Source: Caulobacter sp. NIBR2454
Lineage (GTDB): Bacteria > Pseudomonadota > Alphaproteobacteria > Caulobacterales > Caulobacteraceae
Length of the DNA: 64,000 bases
Direction of reading: 5' to 3'
Assembly: GCF_027474405.1 (NCBI RefSeq)
Contig: NZ_CP114871.1
Coordinates: forward strand, 1,435,001 to 1,499,000
Shown here one piece after another: positions 7,152-16,400 of the stretch (within the stretch, counting starts at the first letter, position 1; each line of letters opens with the position of its first letter). The position numbers were made by a program, and so were the translations under genes. The notes under the pieces are model-generated. The model ran no database searches and was not told where the DNA came from. It saw only the letters and a list, made by a program, of their open reading frames with translations.

Positions 7152-8089
7152 TTCTCGGCTTCCTGGCGGCGCTGGGGGGCTTCGGAACTTCCGCCGCCCA
7201 GGCTCCCCTCGCGCCGGCGTTCCAAGATGAGAGCGCCGTCGTGCAGGAGCTGGAGATCGTGGCGCGCCCACCCGGTCCCGCTTTGTGGCGGGTGCGGCGC
7301 GGGGAATCCGAAGTCGTCATCCTGGGCGGGCTGACGCCCCTTCCGCACAGCCTGCAGTGGTCGTCGCCCCGCCTGGATCGAGCGCTCGCCGGCGCCAAGC
7401 TCGTCCTGCTTCCGCCCAAGGCCAGCGCGTCGCCACTGGAAGGCGCGCGCCTGTTGCTGCGCTATCCCTCGCTGAAGGGAAAAAACCTGCGCGCCGGTCT
7501 GCCGCCCGAGCTGCGGGCGCGGCTGGAGCGCACGGCCGTCTCCATCGGCCGCGATCCGAAGACGTACGACGGCTGGAAGCCAGGCGTGGCCGGCTTCATG
7601 ATGCTGGAGGATTTCCGCGAGCAGGGCGGGCTGTCGTCCGCCAAGCCCGGCAGCACCCTGGCCCGACGCGCCAAAGCGGCCCGTGTGACCGCCAAGCCGA
7701 TCGAGGACTTCAAGGCCTCCTCGCTGCTCAAGGCGGCGGCCAACCTGCCGCCCAAGACCCACATCGCCTGCCTGACCGCCGCCCTGGACGAGATCGACCA
7801 CGAGGCTGCCAACGCACCCGCCGCGGCGCGGGCATGGGCGAATGGCGACTTGGCGACGGTCCGGTCTCGCGCTGCTCCAGCCCTGCTGGACGCCTGTCTG
7901 CAGCAAGTCCCGACCTACGGCGCGCTTTTGGAGCGCGGCACGGCCGAAGCGGTGTCGGATATCGAAAAGGCGCTGACCAAGCCCGGTCGCACCATCGCGG
8001 TGATCGACCTGCAGTATCTGCTGCGCCGCGACGGGGTGCTGGATCGCCTGAAGGCGCGCGGCGCGGTCATCGACCTGCCGCCGGAATAG
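7148..8089 (+). CDS. TraB/GumN-family exported protein, start codon uncertain
   Basis: From about 7148 the frame encodes a signal-like stretch (ILGFLAALGGFGTSAAQAP) and then a TraB/PrgY/GumN-type domain: PPGPALWRVRRGESEVVIL, GGLTPLPHSLQW, LDRALAGAKLVLLPPKA, and the C-terminal PGRTIAVIDLQYLLRRDGVLDRL. No ATG, GTG or TTG fits. The only ATG, at 7019, gives a long Arg-rich leader inside the GIY-YIG gene. CTG at 7148 (or ATT at 7151), overlapping the upstream TGA, would allow coupled re-initiation. The family is of uncertain function. Confidence in the gene is high; confidence in the start is low. Confidence 0.72.
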   Translation: MILGFLAALGGFGTSAAQAPLAPAFQDESAVVQELEIVARPPGPALWRVRRGESEVVILGGLTPLPHSLQWSSPRLDRALAGAKLVLLPPKASASPLEGARLLLRYPSLKGKNLRAGLPPELRARLERTAVSIGRDPKTYDGWKPGVAGFMMLEDFREQGGLSSAKPGSTLARRAKAARVTAKPIEDFKASSLLKAAANLPPKTHIACLTAALDEIDHEAANAPAAARAWANGDLATVRSRAAPALLDACLQQVPTYGALLERGTAEAVSDIEKALTKPGRTIAVIDLQYLLRRDGVLDRLKARGAVIDLPPE

Positions 8090-8092
8090 GGC

Positions 8093-8659
8093 TCAGATCT
8101 TTTCGGCGACCTTGATGGCCGCCTTGCAGCCCGCCTTGATCACCGCTGACAGTAGGGGATAGCCCGGCGCTTCGTGGGCGCCTTCCCCGATGGCGTGGTC
8201 CCGGTGGGCCAGTTCGTCGTCGCGAAACTCGGTCAGTTCGGCGGCCAGTTCCGGGTCGCGATCCTTCAACTCGGCGATCTGAGCGGCGTAGTGACCCTCG
8301 ATCACCGTCTCCACCGCCTCGGTGCAGGCATGGGCCGCCTTGTCCCCCATCAGCGCTGTGCCCGCGCCCAGGGCGAAGGCCGCCGCCCGCCAGAACGGCG
8401 TCAAAAGGGTAGGCCGGACCTGATGCTGGGTCAGAAGCTCGTCGAAGCGGGCCAGATGCTCGGCTTCGTGCTGCTCCATTTCCGAAAGCTGGCCGGCGAT
8501 GCGGCCGCGCCCCTTGGCGCCCTTCAGCACGGCCTGCTGGCCGCGATAGATCTGTACCGCCGCCAGTTCGCCCGCGTGATCGACGCGCAGGATTTCCGCC
8601 AGCCGCGTACGCGTGGCGCCCATGCCGGGGCGGGGAGGGACAGGGCGCTCGATACTCAT
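8093..8659 (-). CDS. coq7: Coq7-type demethoxyubiquinone hydroxylase
   Basis: The 188-residue protein is a di-iron carboxylate enzyme that hydroxylates demethoxyubiquinone in ubiquinone synthesis at the inner membrane. The ligand motifs are in order: RVDHAGELAAVQIYRG (first Glu), EMEQHEAEHLARF (Glu and His), AVETVIEGHYAAQ, and FRDDELAHRDHAI. A central hydrophobic helix (FWRAAAFALGAGTALMG) is the usual membrane-contact segment. The ATG at 8659 overlaps the end of dsbB by 4 bp (ATGA), so yqaA, dsbB and coq7 form one operon. It ends 3 bp from the convergent TraB-family gene. Confidence 0.95.
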   Translation of the reverse strand: MSIERPVPPRPGMGATRTRLAEILRVDHAGELAAVQIYRGQQAVLKGAKGRGRIAGQLSEMEQHEAEHLARFDELLTQHQVRPTLLTPFWRAAAFALGAGTALMGDKAAHACTEAVETVIEGHYAAQIAELKDRDPELAAELTEFRDDELAHRDHAIGEGAHEAPGYPLLSAVIKAGCKAAIKVAEKI

Positions 8660-9171
8660 TTACGGCCCTTCAGCGCGGCGACCAGCGACCAGCCGGCCAG
8701 TTTCAGCGAAATGAGCACATTCCACCCCGCCATGGACAGACCCAGGAACACCCACGCGGCGGTGTCGCATGCCGGCGGCCTGATCTTGGCCGTGCCATCC
8801 ATCAACGCTGTCAGATCGCTAGCCTGGAGCGAGCCGGTTCCGCCGCCACAGACGTTGGGGCCGGGCCACCACTTCCACTCCGCCCCGGCGTGGTACGCAG
8901 CCAGACCGGCGCCGAACAGGAAGATGGCGGCGAGCAGAAGATTGAACGCGGCGCCGATGCGCGGTCCGGACCGCACACGGACCAAAATCATCGCCGCGAG
9001 CGATACGGCCATCGCCACCCAGAAGACCTCGCGCTGTTTGAGGCACAGGTAGCAGGGCGCGTAGCCGCCGAACCGCTCGAACGCGTGCGCCGTGGCCAGC
9101 ATCGCCGCCGACGCCAGGAAGGCGACCAGAGGCCAGTTGCCGAGGCAGGACCTGATCATACGCTTCAGCAT
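8656..9171 (-). CDS. dsbB: Disulfide bond formation protein B
   Basis: This 171-residue inner-membrane protein has the DsbB pattern of four helices, with the first catalytic pair in APCYLCLKQREVFW and the second in NVCGGG plus PPACDTAAW. It reoxidises DsbA and passes electrons to ubiquinone; coq7, a ubiquinone enzyme, lies next in the operon. The start at 9171 (MLKRMIRSCLGNWP) was chosen because ATGCTGA overlaps the stop of the upstream DedA-like gene, a typical coupling. A second ATG at 9159 is possible. A much longer frame extending to 9471 is antisense-like reading through the neighbour and is discarded. Confidence 0.93.
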   Translation of the reverse strand: MLKRMIRSCLGNWPLVAFLASAAMLATAHAFERFGGYAPCYLCLKQREVFWVAMAVSLAAMILVRVRSGPRIGAAFNLLLAAIFLFGAGLAAYHAGAEWKWWPGPNVCGGGTGSLQASDLTALMDGTAKIRPPACDTAAWVFLGLSMAGWNVLISLKLAGWSLVAALKGRK

Positions 9172-9764
9172 GCGGCGGGCGCTCCACCGCCCACGAAGTG
9201 GCTGATCACCAGACCCAGCACCAGCAGACCGATCAGCAGCACGGCGAACAGGCCTAGGCGTTTCTCGATGATCGGCAGCATGGTGGGGCCAAATCTCTTG
9301 ACCACGGCGGCTACCATGAAGAACCGCGCGCCGCGCGTGACGACCGAGGCGGCGATAAAGATCGGCAGGCTGAACGCCGCCAGGCCGGAAGCGATGGTCA
9401 CGAGCTTGTAGGGCACCGGCGTCAGACCCTTGATCAGGATCATCCACACGCCCCATTCGGCGTACCAGCACTGAAACTCACCCAGCCCAGAGGCGTGGCC
9501 CGTCATGGCCAGCATCCACATGGCCAGGTCCTGGGCCAGCAGGCCGATCATGTAGCCTGCCAGGCCGCCCAGCACCGAAGCGGCGGTGCAGATGCCGGCG
9601 TAGAGCCAGGCCCGCTCCGGCCTGGCCAGCACCATGGGCGCCAGCATCACATCCGGCGGGATCGGGAAGAACGAGCTTTCGGCGAAGGAGACGGCGAACA
9701 GGCTGGCGGGCGCGCGGCGGGACGCCGCCAGACCCATGACCCAGTCGTAGAGGCGGCGAAGCAT
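9165..9764 (-). CDS. YqaA/DedA-family membrane protein
   Basis: The 199-residue protein has the DedA/SNARE-associated layout: an amphipathic start, the re-entrant segment FAESSFFPIPPDVMLAPMVL, the helix FAGICTAASVLGGLAGYMIG-like region, and the conserved loop ILIKGLTPVPYKLVTIASG, ending in two helices. E/P-rich FAESSFFPIPPD and G-x-x-PVPYK are the YqaA subgroup hallmarks. The DedA superfamily includes lipid scramblases and undecaprenyl-phosphate transporters; the YqaA role is unclear. ATG at 9764 is preferred over TTG at 9767. The gene leads the yqaA-dsbB-coq7 operon. Confidence 0.9.
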   Translation of the reverse strand: MLRRLYDWVMGLAASRRAPASLFAVSFAESSFFPIPPDVMLAPMVLARPERAWLYAGICTAASVLGGLAGYMIGLLAQDLAMWMLAMTGHASGLGEFQCWYAEWGVWMILIKGLTPVPYKLVTIASGLAAFSLPIFIAASVVTRGARFFMVAAVVKRFGPTMLPIIEKRLGLFAVLLIGLLVLGLVISHFVGGGAPAAC

Positions 9765-9856
9765 CAAGGTTCCGTCGGAAAAGGGATGAGCGACCCCCTT
9801 GCTAGCAGGGCGCCCGGCGCTTGTCTCCCCGCGTCGGACGGGCTCTAGATGCCGCC

Positions 9857-10903
9857 ATGAAAAGACTCAGCTTTCTGCTCGGCGCCGCAGCCGCCATCGC
9901 CCTCTCCACAGCAGCCAACGCCGCCGAAAAGCCCCGCTGGGCCCTGGTCATCCATGGCGGCGCCGGGATCATCGAGCGCAAGGACATGGACGCCGCCACC
10001 GAGGCCGCCTACCGCAAGGCGATGGACGCCGCCGTCGCCCGAGGGTCCGCCGTGTTGGCCAAGGGCGGCACGTCGCTGGACGCCATCGAGGCGGTGATCA
10101 CCGGGATGGAGGACGATCCGCTGTTCAATGCGGGCCGGGGCGCGGTCTTCACCGCCGACGGCCGCAACGAGTTGGACGCCGCGATCATGGATGGCTCCAA
10201 CCTCAAGGCGGGCGCCGTCGCGGGCGTCACCCGCACCCGCCATCCGATCCTGCTGGCTCGGGCGGTGATGGATAAGTCGCCGCACGTGATGATGATCGGG
10301 CAGGGCGCCGAGACCTTCGGCCAGACCCAGGGCCTGGAGCAGGTCCCGCCGTCCTTCTTCTTCACGCAGCGTCGTTGGGACCAGCTTGAGAAGGAACTGA
10401 CCAAGCGCGGCGATCCCATTCCGGCCAAGCCGGCCGGCGCGGTGGCGGAGGCCGCTGACGCGCCAAAGCCGGACGACCATCGTTTTGGCACTGTCGGTGT
10501 GGTCGCCCTGGACGCCAAGGGGAACATCGCGGCCGGTACTTCCACGGGCGGCACGACCGGCAAGCGCTGGAACCGGGTCGGCGACAGCCCGATCATCGGC
10601 GCCGGCAACTATGCGGCCAACGACTCCTGCGCGGTGTCGGGCACCGGCACAGGCGAGTACTTCATCCGCCTGACCGTCGCCCGCGAGATCTGCGCCCTGG
10701 TCCAGTACAAGGGGATGAAGCTGCAGGCCGCCGCTGACGAGGTGATTCAAAAGCGCCTGACCGCCCTGGGCGGCGATGGCGGGATCATCGCAATCGCTCC
10801 CGACGGCCAGATGGCCTGGAGCTTCAATACGTCCGGCATGTACCGCGCCATGGCGGCGGACGGCGTCGCGCCCGTGATCTCGATCTTCAAGGACGAGCGC
10901 TGA
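9857..10903 (+). CDS. Exported isoaspartyl peptidase / L-asparaginase (Ntn hydrolase)
   Basis: At 348 residues this is a type 2 (plant-type) asparaginase made as a precursor that cleaves itself. Its signal peptide is MKRLSFLLGAAAAIALSTAA with cleavage near ANA-AE. The alpha subunit begins ALVIHGGAGIIERKD and carries FNAGRGAVFTADGRNELDAA. The autocleavage site and nucleophile is T212 in HRFGTVGVV, followed by AAGTSTGGTTGKRWNRVGDS and the Gly-rich substrate loop CAVSGTGTGEYFIR. It hydrolyses beta-aspartyl peptides or asparagine, here in the periplasm. The start at 9857 is set by the signal peptide. A small gene follows at 5 bp. Confidence 0.93.
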   Translation: MKRLSFLLGAAAAIALSTAANAAEKPRWALVIHGGAGIIERKDMDAATEAAYRKAMDAAVARGSAVLAKGGTSLDAIEAVITGMEDDPLFNAGRGAVFTADGRNELDAAIMDGSNLKAGAVAGVTRTRHPILLARAVMDKSPHVMMIGQGAETFGQTQGLEQVPPSFFFTQRRWDQLEKELTKRGDPIPAKPAGAVAEAADAPKPDDHRFGTVGVVALDAKGNIAAGTSTGGTTGKRWNRVGDSPIIGAGNYAANDSCAVSGTGTGEYFIRLTVAREICALVQYKGMKLQAAADEVIQKRLTALGGDGGIIAIAPDGQMAWSFNTSGMYRAMAADGVAPVISIFKDER

Positions 10904-10908
10904 TCGCT

Positions 10909-11190
10909 GTGACCACGACCCCGCAAGATCCCGACCTTCTGGCGATGGCGGAAGACGAATTGAGTCGCGCCTGCTCCATCTCCTGGCGTGAGCTGTCCAA
11001 GGTCACGCCCTGGGGCGATGTCTTCGAGGGCGTCGCCCCGGGCGGCCGCTACGTCGACGTGGAGCGCAATTACCTCTGGGCTGAGCAGCCGGGCGGCGAC
11101 ATCCTCGTGGAAGTCGTGGTTTCTGGCGGGACTTCCCGTTATGAGCACGGCGCCAGGGCCAGCAGAATAATCAAGAAGGGAACCGCCTGA
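10909..11190 (+). CDS. Small protein of unknown function (93 aa)
   Basis: The frame begins at GTG 10909, 5 bp after the asparaginase stop, and ends 1 bp before the FAH-hydrolase start. This spacing and the lack of any gap strongly support it as a real cistron. The protein is soluble, acidic in its first half (DLLAMAEDELSRACSISWRE) and has a beta-rich end (GGDILVEVVVSGGTSRYEH). I do not recognise a family. Its position suggests a role with the hydrolase downstream, but this is inference only. Confidence 0.7.
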   Translation: MTTTPQDPDLLAMAEDELSRACSISWRELSKVTPWGDVFEGVAPGGRYVDVERNYLWAEQPGGDILVEVVVSGGTSRYEHGARASRIIKKGTA

Positions 11191-11191
11191 C

Positions 11192-12199
11192 GTGAAGCTA
11201 GCATCCTTGAAATCCGGCCGTGACGGCCGGCTGGTCGTGGTGTCGCGCGACATCGCCTGGTGTACGACGGCGGCCGCCTATGCGCCCACGCTTCAGGCGG
11301 CGCTCGACGATTGGGATCGCGTAGGCCCGCTGCTGGAGGCCCTGTCCGAAAGCCTCGAGCATGGCTCGGTGCCTCGTGAGCGTTTTCACGAGCATGACGC
11401 CGCCTCGCCCCTGCCGCGCGCCTATCAGTGGGCCGACGGCTCGGCCTATGTGAACCACGTCCAGCTGGTCCGTCAGGCTCGCGGCGCGGAGATGCCGGAA
11501 AGCTTCTGGACCGATCCCCTTATGTACCAGGGCGGTTCCGACGGCTTCCTGGGGCCGCGCGACGACATTCCGCTGAAGGACGAGGCCTGGGGCTGCGACC
11601 TAGAAGGGGAGGTGGCGGTGATCACCGGCGACGTGCCCCTGGGCGCGACCCGTGAACAGGCGCTTGCGGCGATCCGTCTGGTCATGCTGGTCAATGACGT
11701 CTCCCTACGCAACCTGATCCCGGATGAGCTGGCCAAGGGCTTTGGCTTCTTCCAGTCCAAACCCGCCAGCGCCTTCTCGCCCGTCGCGGTCACGCCCGAG
11801 ACCCTGGGCGATGCGTGGAAGGACGGCCGTCTGCATGGCAAGCTGGAAGTCGAGCTGAACGGCAAGCCGTTCGGGGAGGCGGACGCCGGCGTCGACATGA
11901 CCTTCGATTTCGGGACCCTCGTGGCGCACGCCGCCAAGACGCGCGCCCTGGCCGCCGGGACCATCATCGGCTCGGGCACGGTCTCTAACCGCGGCGCCGA
12001 CGGCGGCCCGGGCAAGCCGGTCAGCGAAGGCGGCCTCGGCTATTCCTGCATCGCCGAGGTGCGGACCATCGAGACCATCGCCACCGGCAAGGCGACCACC
12101 CCGTTCCTGCGCCATGGCGACACGGTGCGGATCGAGATGCGCGACCAAAAGCGCCACACCATCTTCGGCGCCATCGAACAGCGGGTCGCTCCCGCGTGA
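11192..12199 (+). CDS. Fumarylacetoacetate hydrolase-family protein
   Basis: The 335-residue protein starts at GTG 11192 after AAGAAGGGA. The FAH fold is clear in the C-terminal half: the metal-binding acidic set includes DLEGEVAVITGD, VMLVNDVSLRN, then SKPASAFSPVAVTPE, the strand GKLEVELNGKPFGEADAG, and the catalytic-loop end AAGTIIGSGTVSNRG, GLGYSCIAEVRTIE. The N-terminal domain (PRAYQWADGSAYVNHVQLVRQ) places it with the longer fumarylacetoacetase-like branch acting in aromatic amino-acid breakdown. The substrate is likely a beta-diketo acid. The stop overlaps the start of a MarR regulator (GTGA), a common arrangement for aromatic degradation genes. Confidence 0.9.
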   Translation: MKLASLKSGRDGRLVVVSRDIAWCTTAAAYAPTLQAALDDWDRVGPLLEALSESLEHGSVPRERFHEHDAASPLPRAYQWADGSAYVNHVQLVRQARGAEMPESFWTDPLMYQGGSDGFLGPRDDIPLKDEAWGCDLEGEVAVITGDVPLGATREQALAAIRLVMLVNDVSLRNLIPDELAKGFGFFQSKPASAFSPVAVTPETLGDAWKDGRLHGKLEVELNGKPFGEADAGVDMTFDFGTLVAHAAKTRALAAGTIIGSGTVSNRGADGGPGKPVSEGGLGYSCIAEVRTIETIATGKATTPFLRHGDTVRIEMRDQKRHTIFGAIEQRVAPA

Positions 12200-12684
12200 G
12201 CAAGGCGACAGCCGGCGACGATGAGGGCGTGGGGCTGAAGCTCGACGGCTATCTGCCGTTCCGGCTGTCGATCGCCTCCAACGCCGTCAGCCGCCTGATC
12301 GCCCGCGCCTATGAGGACCGTTTCGGCCTCACGGTCCCGCAGTGGCGGCTGATCGCCGTCCTGGCCGAACAACCCATGACCCAGCAGGCCATCGTGGTCC
12401 GTACGGTTATGGACAAGGTGATGGTCAGCCGCGCCGCGCACGGCCTGACCACCCGCCGCCTCGTGGAGCGTTCCGCGCACGAGGCCGACGGCCGCTCGCA
12501 CGTCCTAAGCCTCAGCGACGAGGGGCGGCGGCTCTATGCCGAGGTCGCCCCTCTGGCGCAGGCGTATGAGGCGGCCTTGCTTACCGGCCTGACGCCCAAG
12601 GAGGTGGCGCAGCTCAAGCGTCTGCTGCTTCGCCTGGAAGCGGCGGCGGCGAAACTGTCCGGAGAGGATCGCGGGGCGCCCTAG
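12196..12684 (+). CDS. MarR-family regulator
   Basis: The 162-residue protein starts at GTG 12196 overlapping the FAH stop. The winged helix-turn-helix is clear: FGLTVPQWRLIAVLAEQP, then MTQQAIVVRTVMDKVMVSRA as recognition region, and the wing VERSAHEADGRSHVLSLSDEG. N- and C-terminal helices form the usual dimer. MarR proteins next to FAH hydrolases often respond to aromatic acids such as homogentisate pathway intermediates; that is inference from context. The last 71 bases overlap the convergent ferredoxin gene. Confidence 0.9.
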   Translation: MSKATAGDDEGVGLKLDGYLPFRLSIASNAVSRLIARAYEDRFGLTVPQWRLIAVLAEQPMTQQAIVVRTVMDKVMVSRAAHGLTTRRLVERSAHEADGRSHVLSLSDEGRRLYAEVAPLAQAYEAALLTGLTPKEVAQLKRLLLRLEAAAAKLSGEDRGAP

Positions 12685-13009
12685 CGGCGGATGCGCGCTT
12701 CAGGCCCAGGCTCTCGACCACCTCGGCCATGGCCGCGCCCCGCGGGATCACTCGCCATGCGCCTGGACTGGCCGCATTGACCGTCACGACCGCGCCCTTG
12801 GGGCAGATGTCGAAGCAGTCGACCTCGATGACCGCCGCGGCGGCCTTGCGATCGTCGCCCTTGCCCGCGCCGAGTTCGCGTCGAAGCGCCTTGGCCAGCC
12901 TCTGGTCGCCCTTTTGACCAAACCCGCCGTCCAGCTTCTTGGAGCACTTGCGGCAGACCAGGACCACGTCGGTCCAATCGGCGCGAACCTGTTTGATCCT
13001 GGGCTTCAT
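12614..13009 (-). CDS. (2Fe-2S) ferredoxin-like thioredoxin-fold protein
   Basis: The 131-residue protein starts MKPRIKQVRADWTDVVLVCR at 13009. It has the cysteine spacing of the thioredoxin-like [2Fe-2S] ferredoxins: VLVCRKCSKKLDGGF near residue 20 and DCFDICPKGAVVTV near residue 72. The last 35 residues (KRASAARAPRDPLRTVSPPP) look like an unstructured tail and overlap the end of the MarR gene by 71 bp on the opposite strand, so the true C-terminus may carry little function. Role: electron transfer or cluster sensing, partner unknown. It lies just downstream of tRNA-Leu on the same strand. Confidence 0.8.
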   Translation of the reverse strand: MKPRIKQVRADWTDVVLVCRKCSKKLDGGFGQKGDQRLAKALRRELGAGKGDDRKAAAAVIEVDCFDICPKGAVVTVNAASPGAWRVIPRGAAMAEVVESLGLKRASAARAPRDPLRTVSPPPLPGEAADA

Positions 13010-13056
13010 GCCGCTGAGATTGTGGTGGTGGAGGCTTCCGGCAAGAGGCGGAGCCT

Positions 13057-13141
13057 TGGTGCGGGCGGTCGGGGTCGAACCGACACTCCTTTCGGAACCG
13101 GATTTTGAGTCCGGCGCGTCTACCAGTTTCACCACGCCCGC
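13057..13141 (-). tRNA. tRNA-Leu (anticodon CAA)
   Basis: Read on the minus strand the acceptor stem GCGGGCG pairs with CGCCCGC, followed by discriminator A and an encoded CCA (13057-13059). The anticodon stem CCGGA/TCCGG closes the loop CTCAAAA with anticodon CAA (plus-strand bases 13105-13107). A long variable arm (TTCCGAAAGGAG) marks a class II tRNA, and the T arm GTCGG-TTCGACC-CCGAC is canonical. It decodes UUG codons. Confidence 0.96.
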
Positions 13142-13457
13142 AAGGCCGCTGGTGGCGGAGCGGGGTGAATAACAGGCGGTCGCCGCAATTTCCAGTCGCC
13201 TGCCCACCTTCTAAGGGGAAGGCTGGCGATTCAATTTCAGGTTGTTGAGCGCAAAGCGTTTCTTGCTGCGGGCGCAAGAATAGTGACACAAAAGCCGCAG
13301 TGAGAAACGACCGGTGTTCGACTTGGGGGAATGTTCACCACGCACCCTGAGGCATGGCCCGAGTCCTGCGTCCCTATTGATGACGTGGTGATGACCGGTT
13401 TCGTCGAAAGGCGAGGCTGGTGGCTCAAAGCGTAAAAAAACAAGTCGAGGGGATATT
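13142..13457. other. Intergenic leader of the TonB receptor gene
   Basis: No gene is supported in this 316-bp gap. It should hold the promoter of the tRNA on the minus strand and that of the receptor on the plus strand. TTCTTGC (13260-13266) and GCAAGAA (13274-13280) form a perfect 7-bp hairpin. The palindrome ACCGGT occurs twice, at 13310-13315 and 13394-13399, 84 bp apart. The receptor start is preceded by GTCGAGGGGATATT with a GAGGGG ribosome site. No clear -35/-10 pair could be chosen. Confidence 0.4.
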
Positions 13458-16400
13458 ATGAACATCAACCGTAAAGGGCGCTCGCTCCTGCTCATGAGCA
13501 CGGCGCTCAGCGTCGCCGTCCTGGCCGGTCAGGCCTGGGCTCAGGACGCCAGCGAAGACGCCGCCGTCGAAGAGATCATCGTCGTCGGCACCCGCATCGA
13601 AGGTTCCAAGGTCACGGCCGCACTGCCGGTCACCGTGGTCGGCCAGCAGGAACTGGACGCCATCAGCGCCTCGTCGGGCGATGAACTATTCCGCGCCATC
13701 CCGCAGATGGGCGACGTGAACTACAACTCGTCCTACCTGCCCAACTCGTCCAACTCGGCGCGCGGCGACATCGGTTCGGTGAACCTGCGCAACCTGGGCT
13801 CGGGCAACACCCTGGTCCTGCTGAACGGTCGCCGCGTCGTGGCCCACCCCACCAGCCAGGCCGACGGCGCCAGCCTTGTGCCGACCATCACCTACAACAC
13901 CAACGCCATCCCCACTTCGGGCCTCAAGCGCCTGGAAGTGCTGCGTGACGGCGCCGCCGCTCTCTATGGCTCCGACGCCGTGGCCGGCGTGGTCAACACC
14001 GTCCTCCAAGACAATTATGACGGCGCCGAGGTCGAGGCCAGCTACGGCGAGGCCGAAGGCACCAACATGGAGGAGTACAACTTCACCGCCTTGGTCGGTC
14101 ACAACTTCGACCGCGGCAACATCACCACCTTCTTCACCTACGACAAGCGCTCGGAACTCCGCTCGACGGACCAGAGCTTCACCTCGTCGTCGGATCGTCG
14201 TCCGCTGTTCGCCGGCACGCGCTTTGATGGCGCCGCCAGCCTCGACAGCCGCGCCACTCAGACCGCCTGGGGCAACTTCACGGCCCGCTCGGCGGTTCGC
14301 CGCAACGGCGCCCTGCTGACCAGCGCCGCCGGCGCCTTCCACATCCAGCCGACCAACTACGCCGGCTGCCTTGCCAACGTCACCGGCCAGGCCTGCATCG
14401 ACGACGCCGCGTTGGCCACCGCCGGCGCCGAGCGCGACCTGCGCTATGACACGGGCGCCTCCGGCACCTCGGTCATGCCGTCGCTGAAACGGACCAACCT
14501 GTTCGTCACCGGCAATTATGAGCTGACCGAAGGCGTGACCGCTTTCGGTGAACTGGGCCTCTACCGCGCCGACACCGAAGCCTGGCAGAGCCCGATCTAC
14601 ACCACGACCGCCCAGGTCATGACCGCGCCGGGTTCCAACTACTACAACCCGTTTGGCGCCGTCGGCCTGCCGGGCCGCCTGTCGGGCATCGACGCCCCGG
14701 CCGCCGGCGTGGGCGTCACCCTGACGACCTACAACTTCGTGGACGCCGGTCGTTCGCTGGTGGAAGTCGCCAACGCCCAGGACCGCTATCTGGTCGGCCT
14801 GAAGGGCGAGAAGTACGGCTTCAACTGGGAGACGGCGGTTCTCTATTCGGCCGCCAAGGTCGAGGACGTCTCCGACGGCCTCAGCGCCACCCTGGTTCAG
14901 CGTCAGCTGAGCCTTTCGACGCCTGACGCCTACAACCCGTTCAACGGCGCCGACTTTGGAACGCCGAGCGTGGGCGACAGCACGCCGAGCAGCCAAGCCG
15001 CCATCGACGCGATCCGCGTCAAGAGCGAGCGGAACAGCAAGAGCACCCTGGCCCTGTGGGACTTCAAGGTCTCCAAGGCCGACCTGTTCGCCCTGCCGGG
15101 CGGCGACCTCGGCATGGCCGCGGGCGTGGAAGTGCGTCGCGAGACGCAAAAGGACGACCGCGACGCCCGCGTCGACGGCACGACCAAGTTCACCAACCCG
15201 ATCACCAACATCACATATGACAGCGACCTGATCGGCACGTCGCCGTCGCCGGACACCAAGGGTTCGCGCGAAGTGGCGTCGGCCTATCTGGAATTCGCCG
15301 TGCCGGTGATCTCGCCGGAAATGAACATCCCGCTGGTCCGCAGCATCGAGATGCAGCTGGCCGGACGCTACGAACACTTCTCGGACGTGGGCGATGTCGC
15401 CAAGCCGAAGGTGGCCGTGGCCTGGGACGTGTTCGACGGCCTGCGTTTCCGCGGCTCTTGGGCTCAAGGCTTCAAGGCCCCGAACCTGGAGCAGGTGAAC
15501 GCCACACTGGTGACACGCTCCAACTCCCGCACCGACTGGACCCGCTGTGAGGCGGATCTGCGCGTGGGTCGGATCACCAGCTTCGCCAACTGCGCACGTT
15601 CAAGCACCACGGCGGAGCTGCGCTCGGGCAACCAGAACCTGAAGCCGGAAGAGTCCGAGAACACCAGCGTCGGCGTCGTCTTCGAACCGCGCTTCATCCC
15701 CTCGGAACTGGGTCGCTTCACCGTGACCGCCGACTACTGGCGCATCAAGCAAGAAGGCATCGTGGGCCTATTCGGCGGCAACAACGCCCTGGTCCTCGAC
15801 TACCTGCTGCGCACGCAAGGCCAGTCCAACCCGAACGTCCTGCGCGCCGCCCCGACGGCCGATGACGTGGCCGCCTTCGCGGGTTCGGGTCTGGCTCCGG
15901 TCGGTCAGGTTCTGGGCGTTCAGGACCAGTACGTGAACCTGCTGCCGCAGGAAGCCCGCGGCCTCGACATCGGGGTCATGTGGCGCCTGTACGGCACGCA
16001 GTTCGGCGACTTCGACGTCAACTTCAACGCCGCCCATCTGATCAAGTTCTATCAAAGCCCGTCGCCGGACGTGGCGGCCCTGCTGGACGCCCGTGCGGCT
16101 GGCCAGATCAACGCCGGCACCTCCCTGACGGGCGGCGGCGATCTGCTCAGCCGTCGCGGCAAGCCGGAATGGAAACTGTCGGCCTCGGCGACCTGGCGTT
16201 ACAACCAGATCACCGTCGGCGCCTTCACCCAGTACATCGACGACGTCAACGACACCGATCTGCTGGATTCCGCAGGCGCGCCGTGGGTCGTCGACTCGAC
16301 GGTCACCGCCAACCTCTACGCTCAATACGAGTTCGAGGGCGGCTTGGCGGAGAACACCCGCCTGCGCATCGGCGCCCGCAACATTACGGATGAGAAGCCC

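Noticed and set aside
13686..15467. 593-codon open frame on the minus strand
   Set aside because: Fully antisense to the first TonB receptor; no domain and composition typical of a shadow frame.
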